Source: Streptomyces sp. LUP30 (GTDB lineage Bacteria; Actinomycetota; Actinomycetes; Streptomycetales; Streptomycetaceae). From it: 64,000 nucleotides of DNA. A model generated the notes under the pieces. The model searched no databases. It was given only the letters and a program-made list of their open reading frames with translations, and was not told the DNA's origin. Of the stretch, positions 41,725 to 50,105 are shown one piece after another. The stretch spans positions 48,810 through 112,809 of the forward strand of contig NZ_MJAJ01000009.1 in NCBI RefSeq assembly GCF_001746365.1. Reading direction: 5' to 3'. Within the stretch, counting starts at the first letter, position 1. The number at the start of each line of letters is the position of its first letter. The translations under genes were made by a program, and so were the position numbers.

Positions 41725-41767
41725 GACACCCGGCCGTGGGGTGGCCGGGCGCCCGCGGCCGGGTGTC
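41725..41767. terminator. Bidirectional terminator hairpin
   Basis: GACACCCGGCC (41725-41735) pairs with GGCCGGGTGTC (41757-41767), an 11-bp perfect stem over a 21-base GC-rich loop that can pair further (GGGCGCCC). It separates the convergent small acidic gene and epimerase and overlaps the epimerase stop. Confidence 0.7.
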
Positions 41768-42794
41768 AGCTCGCCTTGCGGCCCTGGAGGGGGTCGGTCG
41801 GGGCGCCCGCTCCCTCGCGCAGGCCGAACAGGAACTCTTCCAGTACTTCCGGCGCCGTGTGCTCGGGGCGCCAGCCGAGTTCGACGCGGGCGCGGGTGCA
41901 GTCCATCAGGGGGAGCCGCAGGACCGCGTCGAAGAGGTGGGGTGAGGCGGGCAGGAGGTGCAGGTTCCAGGCCGCGGCGATCGCCGTGCGCGCAGCCGTG
42001 CGGGGCAGCCGCAGCGGTTGGGCGCCGAACATCTCGCCCAGCAGCTTCGCGTCCACGGCCGGCTCGGCTGCCAGGTTGAACGGGCCGCGCACCTCGGTGC
42101 GCAGGGCGAGCCGATAGGCCTCGGCGGCGTCGTCGGTGTGCAGCGTCTGCATCCGCAGCCCGGGCACGTCCGGCAGGAAGGGCAGCAGTTCGGGGCGGGC
42201 GAGCGGGCCGGGCAGGAACCTCCCGCCGAAGATGCGCCGCTGCTCGCTCGCCGACTCCCGCTTGAACAGGAACGCGGGCCGCATCCGCACCACCCGGGTC
42301 TGCGGACGGTCACGTTCGAAGATGTCCAGGGCGCGTTCCAGGTAGGCCTTCTCCCGGCAGTAGGCGGCGTCCGGCCAGCCGTGCGTGGGCCAGGACTCGT
42401 CCACCGGCCGGTCCTTCGGGCCCGGCGAGTACGCACCCACCGAGGACGCATGGACCAGCACGGGCACCTGCGCGGCGGCCACGGCCTCGAACACGCGCAG
42501 GCTGCCGAGGACGTTCGTCCGCCAGGTAGCCGCCGGGTCGTGGGTGGGCTGGAACGCCCACGCCAGATGCACCACGGCGTCTGCGCCCTGGAACACGGCC
42601 GCGAGATCCGACCGTTCGGAGGCCAGGTCGACGGCCGTCCAGTCGGTCTTGCGCGGGGACCAGTCCGGGATCCGTCGCGCCAGCCCGCGGACCGAGGCGA
42701 CCTCCGGATCCTCGGACAGACGACGCACCACACTCGTGCCGACGTTGCCGGTGGCGCCCGTGACCACGATGTTGCTGCCCGTTGCGCTGCTCAC
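41766..42794 (-). CDS. NAD-dependent epimerase/dehydratase (extended SDR)
   Basis: 342 residues. Rossmann motif VVTGATGNVGTSVVRRL (TGATGxxG), acidic cofactor turn DLASERSDLAAVF, ADAVVHLAWAF, VHASSVGAYSPGP. The active-site Tyr/Lys is in AAYCREKAYLERAL, where YCREK replaces the usual YGxSK. GTG 42794 follows GAGGAG. Acts on a nucleotide sugar, flavonoid-like or lipid substrate; not determinable. Divergent from the alpha/beta hydrolase. Confidence 0.82.
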   Translation of the reverse strand: MSSATGSNIVVTGATGNVGTSVVRRLSEDPEVASVRGLARRIPDWSPRKTDWTAVDLASERSDLAAVFQGADAVVHLAWAFQPTHDPAATWRTNVLGSLRVFEAVAAAQVPVLVHASSVGAYSPGPKDRPVDESWPTHGWPDAAYCREKAYLERALDIFERDRPQTRVVRMRPAFLFKRESASEQRRIFGGRFLPGPLARPELLPFLPDVPGLRMQTLHTDDAAEAYRLALRTEVRGPFNLAAEPAVDAKLLGEMFGAQPLRLPRTAARTAIAAAWNLHLLPASPHLFDAVLRLPLMDCTRARVELGWRPEHTAPEVLEEFLFGLREGAGAPTDPLQGRKAS

Positions 42795-42969
42795 CTTCGG
42801 CTCCTCTCGGGGTCCTGGGGGAGCCGACCGAGTACCCGGCCCGCACCGGCGCACGCGGCCCCGGTCCCGGGCACCTGACCTCGGAGGTAATCGACCCCCG
42901 CGGCCCGGGCGGCGAGCATGGACGACGTCACCGTTCACCGCATCCCGCACGCACCGCAGGAGGACGTCC

Positions 42970-43842
42970 ATGCCGTACTTCACGAGCCCCGTCGACGGCG
43001 CCCGGCTGCACCACATCGACTACGGCCCGGCCGACGGGCCGGTGATCGTCTTCGTGAACAGCCTGTATTTCGGGTCCGAGATGTGGGAGTACCAGATGCT
43101 GCCGCTGGCGCGGGAGGGCCACCGCTGCGTCGGCTTCGACCGGCGCGGCCACGGCCGTTCGGACGACGTCTGGGGCGGGTTCGACCTGGACAGCCTGGCC
43201 GACGACGTCCAGGGCCTGCTGGACCACCTCGACCTGCGGGAGGTGACCCTGGTGGGCCACTCGGTCGGCGCGGCCGAGGCCGTCCGCTGTCTGACCCGGC
43301 ACGGCGCCGACCGGGTGGCCCGGGTGGCGCTGGTCGCCGGCATGACGCCCGGTCCCGCCCGGTCGGCGAACCACCCCGAGGGCGTCGACCCGGAAGTGAT
43401 GCTGGCCGGCGTCGAGGCCTTCCGGCGCGACCGCTCCGCGTTCTTCGCCGACGGGGCCCGCGCCTTCTTCGCCCTGGACCGCCCGGGCAACGACCTCTCC
43501 GCGGCATACGTGCAGACCATGATCCGGCGCTGCCACGGGTCCACGGCTCGCGCCGGCGTCGCCGTCGGCGAGCTGATCGCCGCCCTCGACGTCGCACCCG
43601 AACTGGCCGCGCTCGACCTGCCCGTGCTCGTCGTGCACGGCACCCACGACACCTCCGGGCCGCTCGAGCTGACGGGCCGCCGCGCCGCCGCCCTCGCCCC
43701 GAACTCCACCCTGGAGGTGTACGAGGACGCCGGTCACGGCCTCTTCGCGACCCACGCCGACCGGCTCACCGCCGATCTGCGCAAGTTCGCGGCGGGAGTG
43801 AGCCGGACTATCCCTGAGCCGGGAAGGCGTTCACGCCCGTGA
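42970..43842 (+). CDS. Alpha/beta hydrolase (haloperoxidase/3-oxoadipate lactonase-like)
   Basis: 290 residues. Oxyanion strand VIVFVNSLYFGSEMW, GFDRRGHGRSDD, nucleophile elbow VGHSVGAAEAV, acid VLVVHGTHDTSG, catalytic His in EDAGHGLFATHADRL: a complete Ser-Asp-His triad. No signal peptide. ATG 42970 has AGGAGG six bases upstream. The 3' end overlaps the convergent SDR gene by 35 bp. Related enzymes open enol-lactones or hydrolyse esters; the substrate is unknown. Confidence 0.85.
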   Translation: MPYFTSPVDGARLHHIDYGPADGPVIVFVNSLYFGSEMWEYQMLPLAREGHRCVGFDRRGHGRSDDVWGGFDLDSLADDVQGLLDHLDLREVTLVGHSVGAAEAVRCLTRHGADRVARVALVAGMTPGPARSANHPEGVDPEVMLAGVEAFRRDRSAFFADGARAFFALDRPGNDLSAAYVQTMIRRCHGSTARAGVAVGELIAALDVAPELAALDLPVLVVHGTHDTSGPLELTGRRAAALAPNSTLEVYEDAGHGLFATHADRLTADLRKFAAGVSRTIPEPGRRSRP

Positions 43843-44776
43843 GCTCGGCGGACAGCTCCCACAGTCGCGCCGCCTGCTCCGGGTCCGTCGCCCAGTCCCT
43901 GACACCGGACCGGACGTCGCCGTCGACGGCGGGCTCGGCGACGTCGCAGTCCTCCAGGTAGAGACCGCCCATGCCGGCCAGCTGCGGCGAGGTCGCCGCC
44001 CAGACCTGGGTGGCCGCGCCCTGCTCGGGGGACTTGAAGCCGGGCTGGTCGATCACGTTGCCGTCCTCGTCGATCCAGCCGCGCTCCACCATCTCCTCCT
44101 TGGGGATGTGGCGCTGGAGGGGCGTGATGATCCCGCCGGGGTGCAGCGAGAAGGCCCGGACGCCCCGGTCCCGGGCGAGCCGGTCGAGGTGGACGGCGAA
44201 GAGCGCGTTCGCGGTCTTCGCCTGGCCGTAGGCCTCCCACTTGTCGTAGCCCTGCTGCCAGTGGACGTCGTCCCAGCGCACGCCGGAGAAGTGGTGGCCG
44301 CGCGAGGACACCGAGACCACGCGGGCCCCGCCGGGCTCGATCGCGGACCACAGCCGGTTCACGAGCGCGAAGTGCCCGAGGTGGTTGGTCGCGAACTGGG
44401 CCTCCCAGCCGGGCCCGACGCGGGTCTCGGGGCAGGCCATGACGCCGGCGTTGCCGATGAAGAGGTCGACGGTGCGGCCGGAGGCGAGGAAGCGGTCGGC
44501 GAAGCCGCGCACGCTGTCCAGGTCGGCGAGGTCGAGCTCGTCGACCTCGACGCCGTCGATGCCCTGCACGGCCTCCCGTGCGGTGTCCGGGCGGCGGGCG
44601 GGGACGACGACGCGGGCGCCGGCCCTGGTGAGCGAGCGGGTGGTCTCCAGGCCCAGCCCGGAGTAGCCGCCGGTGACGATCGCGAGCTGTCCGCTCAGGT
44701 CGATGCCGGCGAGGACGTCGTCGGCGGTGCTGTGGGCGTCGAACCCCGAACCGATCTTGTGCTGTGCAGTGCTCAT
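43808..44776 (-). CDS. Short-chain dehydrogenase/reductase
   Basis: 322 residues, classical SDR of retinol-dehydrogenase/WW-oxidoreductase type: TGGYSGLGLET, DLADLDSV, IGNAGVM (NNAG variant), SVSSRGHH, catalytic Tyr-Lys in YDKWEAYGQAKTANALFA. The start at ATG 44776 has no Shine-Dalgarno; a MerR-like promoter places transcription initiation at or next to the ATG, so the mRNA is probably leaderless. Substrate unknown. Confidence 0.87.
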   Translation of the reverse strand: MSTAQHKIGSGFDAHSTADDVLAGIDLSGQLAIVTGGYSGLGLETTRSLTRAGARVVVPARRPDTAREAVQGIDGVEVDELDLADLDSVRGFADRFLASGRTVDLFIGNAGVMACPETRVGPGWEAQFATNHLGHFALVNRLWSAIEPGGARVVSVSSRGHHFSGVRWDDVHWQQGYDKWEAYGQAKTANALFAVHLDRLARDRGVRAFSLHPGGIITPLQRHIPKEEMVERGWIDEDGNVIDQPGFKSPEQGAATQVWAATSPQLAGMGGLYLEDCDVAEPAVDGDVRSGVRDWATDPEQAARLWELSAELTGVNAFPAQG

Positions 44777-44783
44777 GTCCGAG

Positions 44784-44814
44784 ACGCTACGAATTGAAGT
44801 GCGCTCGAAGTCAA
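44784..44814 (-). promoter_or_regulatory. MerR-type promoter with 19-bp spacer, leaderless SDR
   Basis: Minus strand: -35 TTGACT (44809-44814), 19-bp spacer, -10 TAGCGT (44784-44789), then seven bases to ATG 44776. TTGA...TCAA ends on the spacer side and the over-long spacer are hallmarks of promoters activated by MerR-family proteins. No merR gene lies next to it. Confidence 0.5.
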
Positions 44815-44859
44815 GCGCGTACCGCGTTTCGCGCAGTCCGCGCGCCCGGACAGGGAGAA

Positions 44860-44892
44860 GCCCCGACCGGACGGGGGAATCACGGTCGGGGC
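44860..44892. terminator. Hairpin upstream of the SDR promoter
   Basis: GCCCCGACCG (44860-44869) pairs with CGGTCGGGGC (44883-44892), a 10-bp perfect stem with a 13-base loop. It lies about 190 bp downstream of the HAD gene stop and likely terminates that leftward transcript. Confidence 0.55.
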
Positions 44893-44938
44893 GGTCTGTG
44901 CGTGGGCGCGGACGGCGGTCGCCTCTCGGCGAGACGCT

Positions 44939-44972
44939 CCACAGGGCTTCAGCCGGACGATCGTCCCTGTGG
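44939..44972. other. Nested palindromes in the HAD-SDR gap
   Basis: CCACAGGG (44939-44946) pairs with CCCTGTGG (44965-44972). The loop's right side carries GGACGATCGTCC (44955-44966), itself a perfect 12-bp palindrome, so two exclusive structures are possible. Together with the hairpin at 44860-44892 it occupies most of the 308-bp gap (44777-45084), which has no gene. Confidence 0.4.
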
Positions 44973-45084
44973 GCAGAAGGTGAGGCCCGGGGACACTGTC
45001 CCGTCCACACCCACGGTTGGTTCAACGGGTAACTACCTATGCGTGTTCCCCGGTTCGCCGCGGCAAGCGGTGACGTCCGTCACC

Positions 45085-45741
45085 TCATGCCAGCGGACTC
45101 GTCGTCAGGGAGGCCAGGAGGTCGGCCGGGTCGTCGTAGACGGCTTCCGCGCCCGCCTCCAGCAGGTCTGCCCGGGGAATGCCGCCGCAGAGGACGCCCA
45201 CGCAGCGCACCCCGGCCCGGCGGCCGGCCTGCATGTCCCACACGGTGTCGCCGACGAACACGGCCTGCTCGGCGGGGGCGCCGGCCAGCTCCAGGGCGTG
45301 CTGCACCGGCTCCGGCGCGGGCTTGCCCTCCTCGACGTCGTCGGCGCTGGCCGTCGCGGCGATGACGTCGTCCGCGTCGATGGCGGCGCGCAGGGCCGAC
45401 AGCTCGGGCCCGCTCGCCGAGGTGGCGAGCACGACCGTCCAGCCGTCGCCGTGCAGCCGGCGCAGCAGCGAACCGGCGTCCCGCAGCGGCGGCAGCCGGT
45501 CGAAGTACTGTCCGTACAGGGCTTTGTGGGCGGCGCTGAGTTCCGCGTCCTCGTCCTTGTCCCGGTCGTCGCCGAGCAGGCGGGCGATGAGGTCCTCGGA
45601 TCCGAGCCCCACGGCCCGCAGCACGGCGTGCATCGGCACCCGGTGGCCCGCCTGCCGGAAGGCCTCCCACCAGGTGACGACATGCAGGTGGTTGGTGTCG
45701 ACGAGGGTGCCGTCGACGTCGAACACGGCGGCGCGAGTCAT
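45085..45741 (-). CDS. HAD-superfamily phosphatase
   Basis: 218 residues. Motif I FDVDGTLVDT (nucleophile Asp), motif II VVLATSAS, motif III Lys in EEGKPAPEPVQ, motif IV VFVGDTVWDMQAG. A subclass I cap follows motif I. Resembles beta-phosphoglucomutase/phosphoglycolate phosphatase-like HADs; the metabolite phosphate cannot be named. It lies 63 bp downstream of the PHP gene on the same strand, so the two may be co-transcribed. Confidence 0.87.
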   Translation of the reverse strand: MTRAAVFDVDGTLVDTNHLHVVTWWEAFRQAGHRVPMHAVLRAVGLGSEDLIARLLGDDRDKDEDAELSAAHKALYGQYFDRLPPLRDAGSLLRRLHGDGWTVVLATSASGPELSALRAAIDADDVIAATASADDVEEGKPAPEPVQHALELAGAPAEQAVFVGDTVWDMQAGRRAGVRCVGVLCGGIPRADLLEAGAEAVYDDPADLLASLTTSPLA

Positions 45742-45804
45742 CTGAGTCCCTTCTCCTTCTGCGGGTACCTCTGCGTACCCCGGGCGATACCCCCGAGTAC
45801 CACC

Positions 45805-46845
45805 TCACGGGCCGGTCACGCCCGCCGGCACCCGGCCCTCCCGCGTCCAGGCCAGCAGGTCGGCCAGGGGCCAGGCGGTCACGATCCGCTCTACGGGCAC
45901 CTCGCACTCCTCGGCCCGCGCGCAGCCCAGGATCTGCCAGTCCAGCTGGCCGGGCGCGTGCGCGTCGGTGTCGACCGAGAACAGCACACCGGCCGCCAGG
46001 GCCCGGCGCAGCAGCCGGCGCGGCGGGTCGAGCCGCTCGGGCCGGCTGTTGATCTCCACCGCGGTGCCCGACTCGGCGCACGCCGCGAACACCTCGTCCG
46101 CGTCGAACTCCGACTCGGGCCGCCCCCGCCCGGTCACCAGCCGCCCGGTGCAGTGGCCGAGGATGTCGGCGTGCGGATCGCGCACGGCGTTCACCATGCG
46201 GCGTGTCATCGCCCGGGAGTCCATCCGCAGCTTGGAGTGCACGGACACCACCACCACGTCGAGCCGGTCCAGCAGCTCGGGTTCCTGGTCCAGCGACCCG
46301 TCGTCGAGGATGTCGCACTCGATGCCGGTCAGCAGCCGGAAGGGCGCCCAGGTGGCGTTGAGCTCCTCGACCACCTCCAGCTGGCGGCGCAACCGCTCGG
46401 GGGACAGCCCGCGGGCCACCGTCAGGCGTGGCGAGTGATCGGTGAGCACGGCCCACTCATGACCGAGCGCGGCCGCGGCCCGGCCCATCTCCTCGATGGG
46501 GCTGCCGCCGTCCGACCAGTCGGAGTGGACATGGCAGTCGCCGCGCAGCAGAGCGCGCAGCCCGGCCCCCGCGCCGTCCGTCAGGGGCCGTCCGGCCTCC
46601 TCCTCCAGCTTCTCCAGGTAGGACGGCGTCCGGCCGGCGAGCGCCTCGCTCGCCACCTGCGCGGTCTTCGGGCCCACGCCCTTCAGCGACTCCAGCGTCC
46701 CGGCCGCCGCCCGCTGCTCGACCTCCGCCGAGGTCAGTCGTGCCAGCACCCGGGCCGCGGTCCGGAAGGCCCGCACACGGTACGTCGGCGCCAGGGACCG
46801 CTCCAGCAGGAAGGCGATCCGGTCCAGTGCCTCGACGGGATCCAT
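45805..46845 (-). CDS. PolX-like HhH-PHP protein lacking the polymerase core
   Basis: 346 residues. The N-terminal 90 residues are a helix-hairpin-helix region as in PolX (VRAFRTAARVLARL; LESLKGVGPKTAQVASEALAG). The remainder is a PHP phosphoesterase: GDCHVHSDWSDG, LTDHSPR, GIECDILDDGSLD, VVVSVHSKL, ILGHCTGR, EINSRPERLDPP, SVDTDAHAPGQL. All metal-binding His/Asp clusters are present, but the nucleotidyltransferase palm is absent. ATG 46845 follows AGGAGG. Possible role in DNA repair or nucleotide trimming. Confidence 0.85.
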   Translation of the reverse strand: MDPVEALDRIAFLLERSLAPTYRVRAFRTAARVLARLTSAEVEQRAAAGTLESLKGVGPKTAQVASEALAGRTPSYLEKLEEEAGRPLTDGAGAGLRALLRGDCHVHSDWSDGGSPIEEMGRAAAALGHEWAVLTDHSPRLTVARGLSPERLRRQLEVVEELNATWAPFRLLTGIECDILDDGSLDQEPELLDRLDVVVVSVHSKLRMDSRAMTRRMVNAVRDPHADILGHCTGRLVTGRGRPESEFDADEVFAACAESGTAVEINSRPERLDPPRRLLRRALAAGVLFSVDTDAHAPGQLDWQILGCARAEECEVPVERIVTAWPLADLLAWTREGRVPAGVTGP

Positions 46846-46966
46846 CGCCACCTCCTGGCTCCAGAGTTCCCCACCGGCGCCCCGACCGCACGACGAGCGG
46901 AGCGGCCTTCCCGGCGGGGGACGTTCGATGATTCATACCGGTGCGTTCCGCTCTACCCTCTATGTC

Positions 46967-47203
46967 ATGAGCGAAATCGCGAGCCTGCGCGTCTCCCGGC
47001 CGCGGATCATGGTGCTCGGAGTACAGCCGGGCCCCGCGCCGTTCCGCATCGTGGAAATCGATGCCGAGGTGGTCGGCGAGGCGAGGGACGTGACCGACGT
47101 CCTCCAGATCGCCGCCGCCTTCGGCATCACGGTCCACGACCTCGACGACCCGGACACCGTGCGCTGGGTGGGCGGGGACAAGTACACCTGGAAGCCGCAC
47201 TGA
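46967..47203 (+). CDS. Small hypothetical protein
   Basis: 78 residues: MSEIASLRVSRPRIMVLGVQ, then PFRIVEIDAEVVGEARDVTDVLQIAAAFGI and C-terminal VRWVGGDKYTWKPH. It looks like a compact alpha/beta domain with good codon bias. There is no Shine-Dalgarno before ATG 46967. Divergent from the PHP gene. Family and function not recognised. Confidence 0.6.
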   Translation: MSEIASLRVSRPRIMVLGVQPGPAPFRIVEIDAEVVGEARDVTDVLQIAAAFGITVHDLDDPDTVRWVGGDKYTWKPH

Positions 47204-47234
47204 GCGGCGCCCCCGCTGCCCGTCCCGCGCCGCC

Positions 47235-47867
47235 TCACACGCGCTGCTTGCGCGCGTGCACCGCGCGGCTCACCCTGCGCCCCAGGAGCAGGTAGCCGAT
47301 CAGGGCGCCCGTGGTGTTGAGGATGACGTCGTCGATGTCGAAGGCGCGTCCGGTCACCAGCGCACCCTGGGCGAACTCCACGAGCAGCATGACGGTCGCG
47401 GTCAGCAGCAGCACTCGCACCAACCCGCGCGCCCGGGGCGCGACGACCGGCACCAGCACCCCGAAGGGCACGCCGAGCAGCAGGTTTCCGCCGATCTGCT
47501 TCACCGCGTCGCGCAGCGCCGGCTGGTCCAGGTAGGCCCGCAGCGAGTCGCCGGGGCGCAGGTTGGAGTGCACCAGCGCCGCCGACGCCGGCGACGGCTC
47601 CAGGGTGATGCGGGCCAGGGCGACGGCGAACGCCACCATGAACGCGAACGCCACCAGCATCGCCAGCAGCCGGAGCGGGAACGGCAGTGGCCGGTGCTCG
47701 GGACGCGCCGACTCCGCCTCCGCGGCCCTCTCTGCCTTCCTGGCCCTGCGCGAGCTCCCCGCTCTCCGGGCCCGCTGTGCTCGGTCCGGCTCGGCGGGCT
47801 CGGGTGCGGCTGTCTTGCCGGTGCGCAGGCGGAACGTGGTGAGCGGACGTAGCGCTGCACGGGCCAT
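47235..47867 (-). CDS. VanZ-family membrane protein
   Basis: 210 residues. A basic, disordered N-terminal 60 residues is followed by four hydrophobic segments (LRLLAMLVAFAFMVAFAVALARI, GGNLLLGVPFGVLVPVV, LVRVLLLTATVMLLVEFAQ, DDVILNTTGALIGYLLLGRRV). NxLLGVPFG and FDIDDVILNTTGALIGY are VanZ signatures. VanZ proteins raise teicoplanin resistance in enterococci, but the wide family is mostly uncharacterised. Confidence 0.85.
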   Translation of the reverse strand: MARAALRPLTTFRLRTGKTAAPEPAEPDRAQRARRAGSSRRARKAERAAEAESARPEHRPLPFPLRLLAMLVAFAFMVAFAVALARITLEPSPASAALVHSNLRPGDSLRAYLDQPALRDAVKQIGGNLLLGVPFGVLVPVVAPRARGLVRVLLLTATVMLLVEFAQGALVTGRAFDIDDVILNTTGALIGYLLLGRRVSRAVHARKQRV

Positions 47868-48012
47868 GCGGTCCTCCAGTGTTCAACATCCGGGCGTCGT
47901 AGGGCGATTACCCTCGAACGGCCCGGGGATGCGGGCGGACGGCTCCGGGGCTCTCCCGCGGCCGTCACGTCCGCCGCGGTCGCCCGCGCGTCCGCCCGCC
48001 ACGGCCCGGGTG

Positions 48013-48702
48013 TCAGGTGCCGTAGGACACCTTCACCTCCTTGAAGCCGAGGGAGCGCAGCAGCCCCTGGAGCATGTCGGTGGTGTTGGTCTCGGCGCGC
48101 TTGGTGAGCTCGCTCTCCTTGGCCGCGTCCCCGATGTGCTTGACCGCGAGTTTCTGCACGGCCTGCTCACCGCCCGGGTTGTCGGAGAAGAGGTCGCCCA
48201 GGCGGTCGAGGAGGCCGCGCTGCTTGGACACCGCGTAGGAGCGGTCGGGGTCGAGGGCCGGCTTGCCGAGCTGGGCATGGGGCAGCCGGAGCGTGGCCGA
48301 GGTGCGGTTCTCGTCGACCGTCACGTTCTTGTCGCCGACCTTGCCGAGGTCGACGTAGGCGTCGACGGTGCCCGCCCCCACGTACAGGGTGCGGGTACCG
48401 CGGATGGCGTCGGGAAGGTACTTGGCGTCCTTCTCCAGGTCCACGACGACCTGGAAGTTGCCGGAGGCGGCGTCGTAGCGGCTCATGTCCTGGATGGACT
48501 TGAGCAGGGCGGGACCCGAGCGGTCATGGGTCTCCGTGCCGAAGAAGTCGCGCAGCCCCGGCAGCAGGCTCAGCCGGATCCCCGCGAACATCACGACGAG
48601 CACGACCACGACGGCGGTGAGCACCTTGGCCCAGCCGGGTATGCGGCCGGGCGGACGCCGGGTGGACTTGGTCTCCCTGGTGGGCTCGATCGAAGTCGTC
48701 AT
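48013..48702 (-). CDS. DUF4230 membrane-anchored protein
   Basis: 229 residues. A Pro/Arg-rich cytoplasmic start is followed by one transmembrane helix (VLTAVVVVLVVMFAGIRLSLLPG) and an extracytoplasmic DUF4230 domain (LLKSIQDMSRYDAASGNFQVVVDLEKDAKYLP; RTLYVGAGTVDAYVDLGKVGDKNVTVDENRTSATLRLPHAQL; AETNTTDMLQGLLRSLGFKEVKVSY). No enzymatic motif. Function unknown across the family. About 145 bp upstream of the VanZ gene on the same strand. Confidence 0.82.
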   Translation of the reverse strand: MTTSIEPTRETKSTRRPPGRIPGWAKVLTAVVVVLVVMFAGIRLSLLPGLRDFFGTETHDRSGPALLKSIQDMSRYDAASGNFQVVVDLEKDAKYLPDAIRGTRTLYVGAGTVDAYVDLGKVGDKNVTVDENRTSATLRLPHAQLGKPALDPDRSYAVSKQRGLLDRLGDLFSDNPGGEQAVQKLAVKHIGDAAKESELTKRAETNTTDMLQGLLRSLGFKEVKVSYGT

Positions 48703-49061
48703 GCGGACGGTCCTCTCTTCCTCCTGACCGGATTCCCGTCAATGCCCGTGTCAGACCGCCCTGTTGAGGAGCTGTGACAGTACGGGCCATGCGCGGTGCT
48801 CTTCCGCGCACGCCGGCCCGAGCGGGAGAACGCCGGAAGGGGGCGGTGAGCGGACGGCTCACGAGGCGCCGTCGGGATCGCCGGGCTGTGCCGCGACCCG
48901 GCGAACCACCTGATCACTCGGCTCGCGGGGGTCTGGCCGGTTCGGGGCCTTCGAGGGACTCCCTGGTGCCGCCGGCGCTTTCTGCGGGTGGGCAAAACGG
49001 ACGCGGTCCGTAGCATGAGAGGCCCCGCCCCCGGCCGGACACGATCAGCGAGGAGCCGACC
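48703..49061. other. Divergent intergenic region, DUF4230 / PRPP synthetase paralogue
   Basis: 359 bases. Seen: a small hairpin GTGAGC-GGACG-GCTCAC (48846-48862) and a -10-like TAGCAT (49011-49016) for the rightward gene, followed by GAGGAG before GTG 49062. No convincing -35 and no gene. Confidence 0.4.
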
Positions 49062-50015
49062 GTGCGAGACATCTCCGTGTTCAGCGGCAGTGCCCACCCC
49101 GAGCTGGCGGCCGAGGTCTGCGCCCACCTCGGTGTGCCCCTGAGCCCCACCCGCCTCAGCAGATTCGCCAACGACTGCCTGGAGGTCCAGCTCCAGGCCA
49201 ATTGCCGGGAACGGGACGTCTTCCTCGTGCAGCCCCTGGTCCGGCCCGTGCAGGAGCACCTCGTGGAGCTGCTGCTGATGTGCGACGCGGCCCGCGGGGC
49301 GTCGGCGGGCAGGATCACCGTCGTCATGCCGCACTATTCCTATGCGCGCTCCGACAAGAAGGACGCTCCCCGCATCTCGCTGGGCGGACGTCTGGTCGCC
49401 GATCTGATGGCGGCGGCCGGCGTCCACCGGGTCCTCGCCATGACGCTCCACTCGCCCCAGGTGCACGGCTTCTTCTCGATGCCGGTGGACCACCTGCACG
49501 CCCACCGGGAACTGGCCGCGCACTTTCGCCGCTACGACCTCACCCGTACCACCGTCGTCTCGCCGGACCTCGGCAACGCCAAGGAGGCGGCCGCCTTCGC
49601 CCGGATGATCGGCGCCCAGGTGGCGGCGGGCGCCAAGCAGCGCTACGCCGACGACCGGGTCAGCATCAGCGCGGTGATCGGCGAGATCGCCGGGCGGGAC
49701 GTCATCGTCCTGGACGACGAGATCGCCAAGGGCAGCACGGTCCTGGAGCTCCTGGACCGGCTGAGGGAGTCGGAGCCCCGCTCGATACGGGTGGCGTGCA
49801 CGCACGGACTGTTCGCCGCCGGTGCGCTCAAGCGGCTCAGCGAGCAGCCGGACGTCCTGGAGATCGTGTGCACGAACACGGTGCCGGTTCCCGTGGAGGA
49901 GCACACCGAAAAGCTGCGGATCCTGTCCATCGCCCCCGCTCTGGCGGAGGCGGTGCGCCGCATCCACAACGGCGAGTCCGTCAGCGCCCTGTTCGACGCG
50001 GCGCGCGGCCAGTAG
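49062..50015 (+). CDS. Divergent ribose-phosphate pyrophosphokinase paralogue
   Basis: 317 residues, full Prs length. Kept: start RDISVFSGSAHPELA, the HGFF region with catalytic His (LHSPQVHGFF), GAKQR with the flexible-loop Lys/Arg, C-terminal RIHNGESVSALF. Altered: ATP loop RQDRR becomes RSDKK, SPDxGGVxRA becomes SPDLGNAKEA, and the PRPP loop DDMIDTGGT becomes DDEIAKGST. It is therefore unlikely to be the housekeeping Prs. It may use another pentose phosphate or be regulatory, like eukaryotic PRS-associated proteins. GTG 49062 with GAGGAG upstream. Confidence 0.82.
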   Translation: MRDISVFSGSAHPELAAEVCAHLGVPLSPTRLSRFANDCLEVQLQANCRERDVFLVQPLVRPVQEHLVELLLMCDAARGASAGRITVVMPHYSYARSDKKDAPRISLGGRLVADLMAAAGVHRVLAMTLHSPQVHGFFSMPVDHLHAHRELAAHFRRYDLTRTTVVSPDLGNAKEAAAFARMIGAQVAAGAKQRYADDRVSISAVIGEIAGRDVIVLDDEIAKGSTVLELLDRLRESEPRSIRVACTHGLFAAGALKRLSEQPDVLEIVCTNTVPVPVEEHTEKLRILSIAPALAEAVRRIHNGESVSALFDAARGQ

Positions 50016-50087
50016 CGCGGCGGGCGCCCGGGGCCGGGACGCACGGGGCGGACCGGCGGGGGCGGACGGGACGGCTGAAGGGTCGGG

Positions 50088-50105
50088 CGGCGCTTCGGGG
50101 CGCCG
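50088..50105. terminator. Hairpin after the STAS gene
   Basis: CGGCGC-TTCGGG-GCGCCG, a 6-bp stem with a stable TTCG-type loop, ending directly at the STAS stop codon and 72 bp after the PRPP-synthetase-like stop. Fits a bidirectional terminator. Confidence 0.55.

Noticed and set aside
44990..45070. Possible tRNA around GGTTCAACGGG and CCCCGGTTCGCC
   Set aside because: No acceptor stem or anticodon arm could be folded around these pieces, and the T-arm consensus is incomplete.
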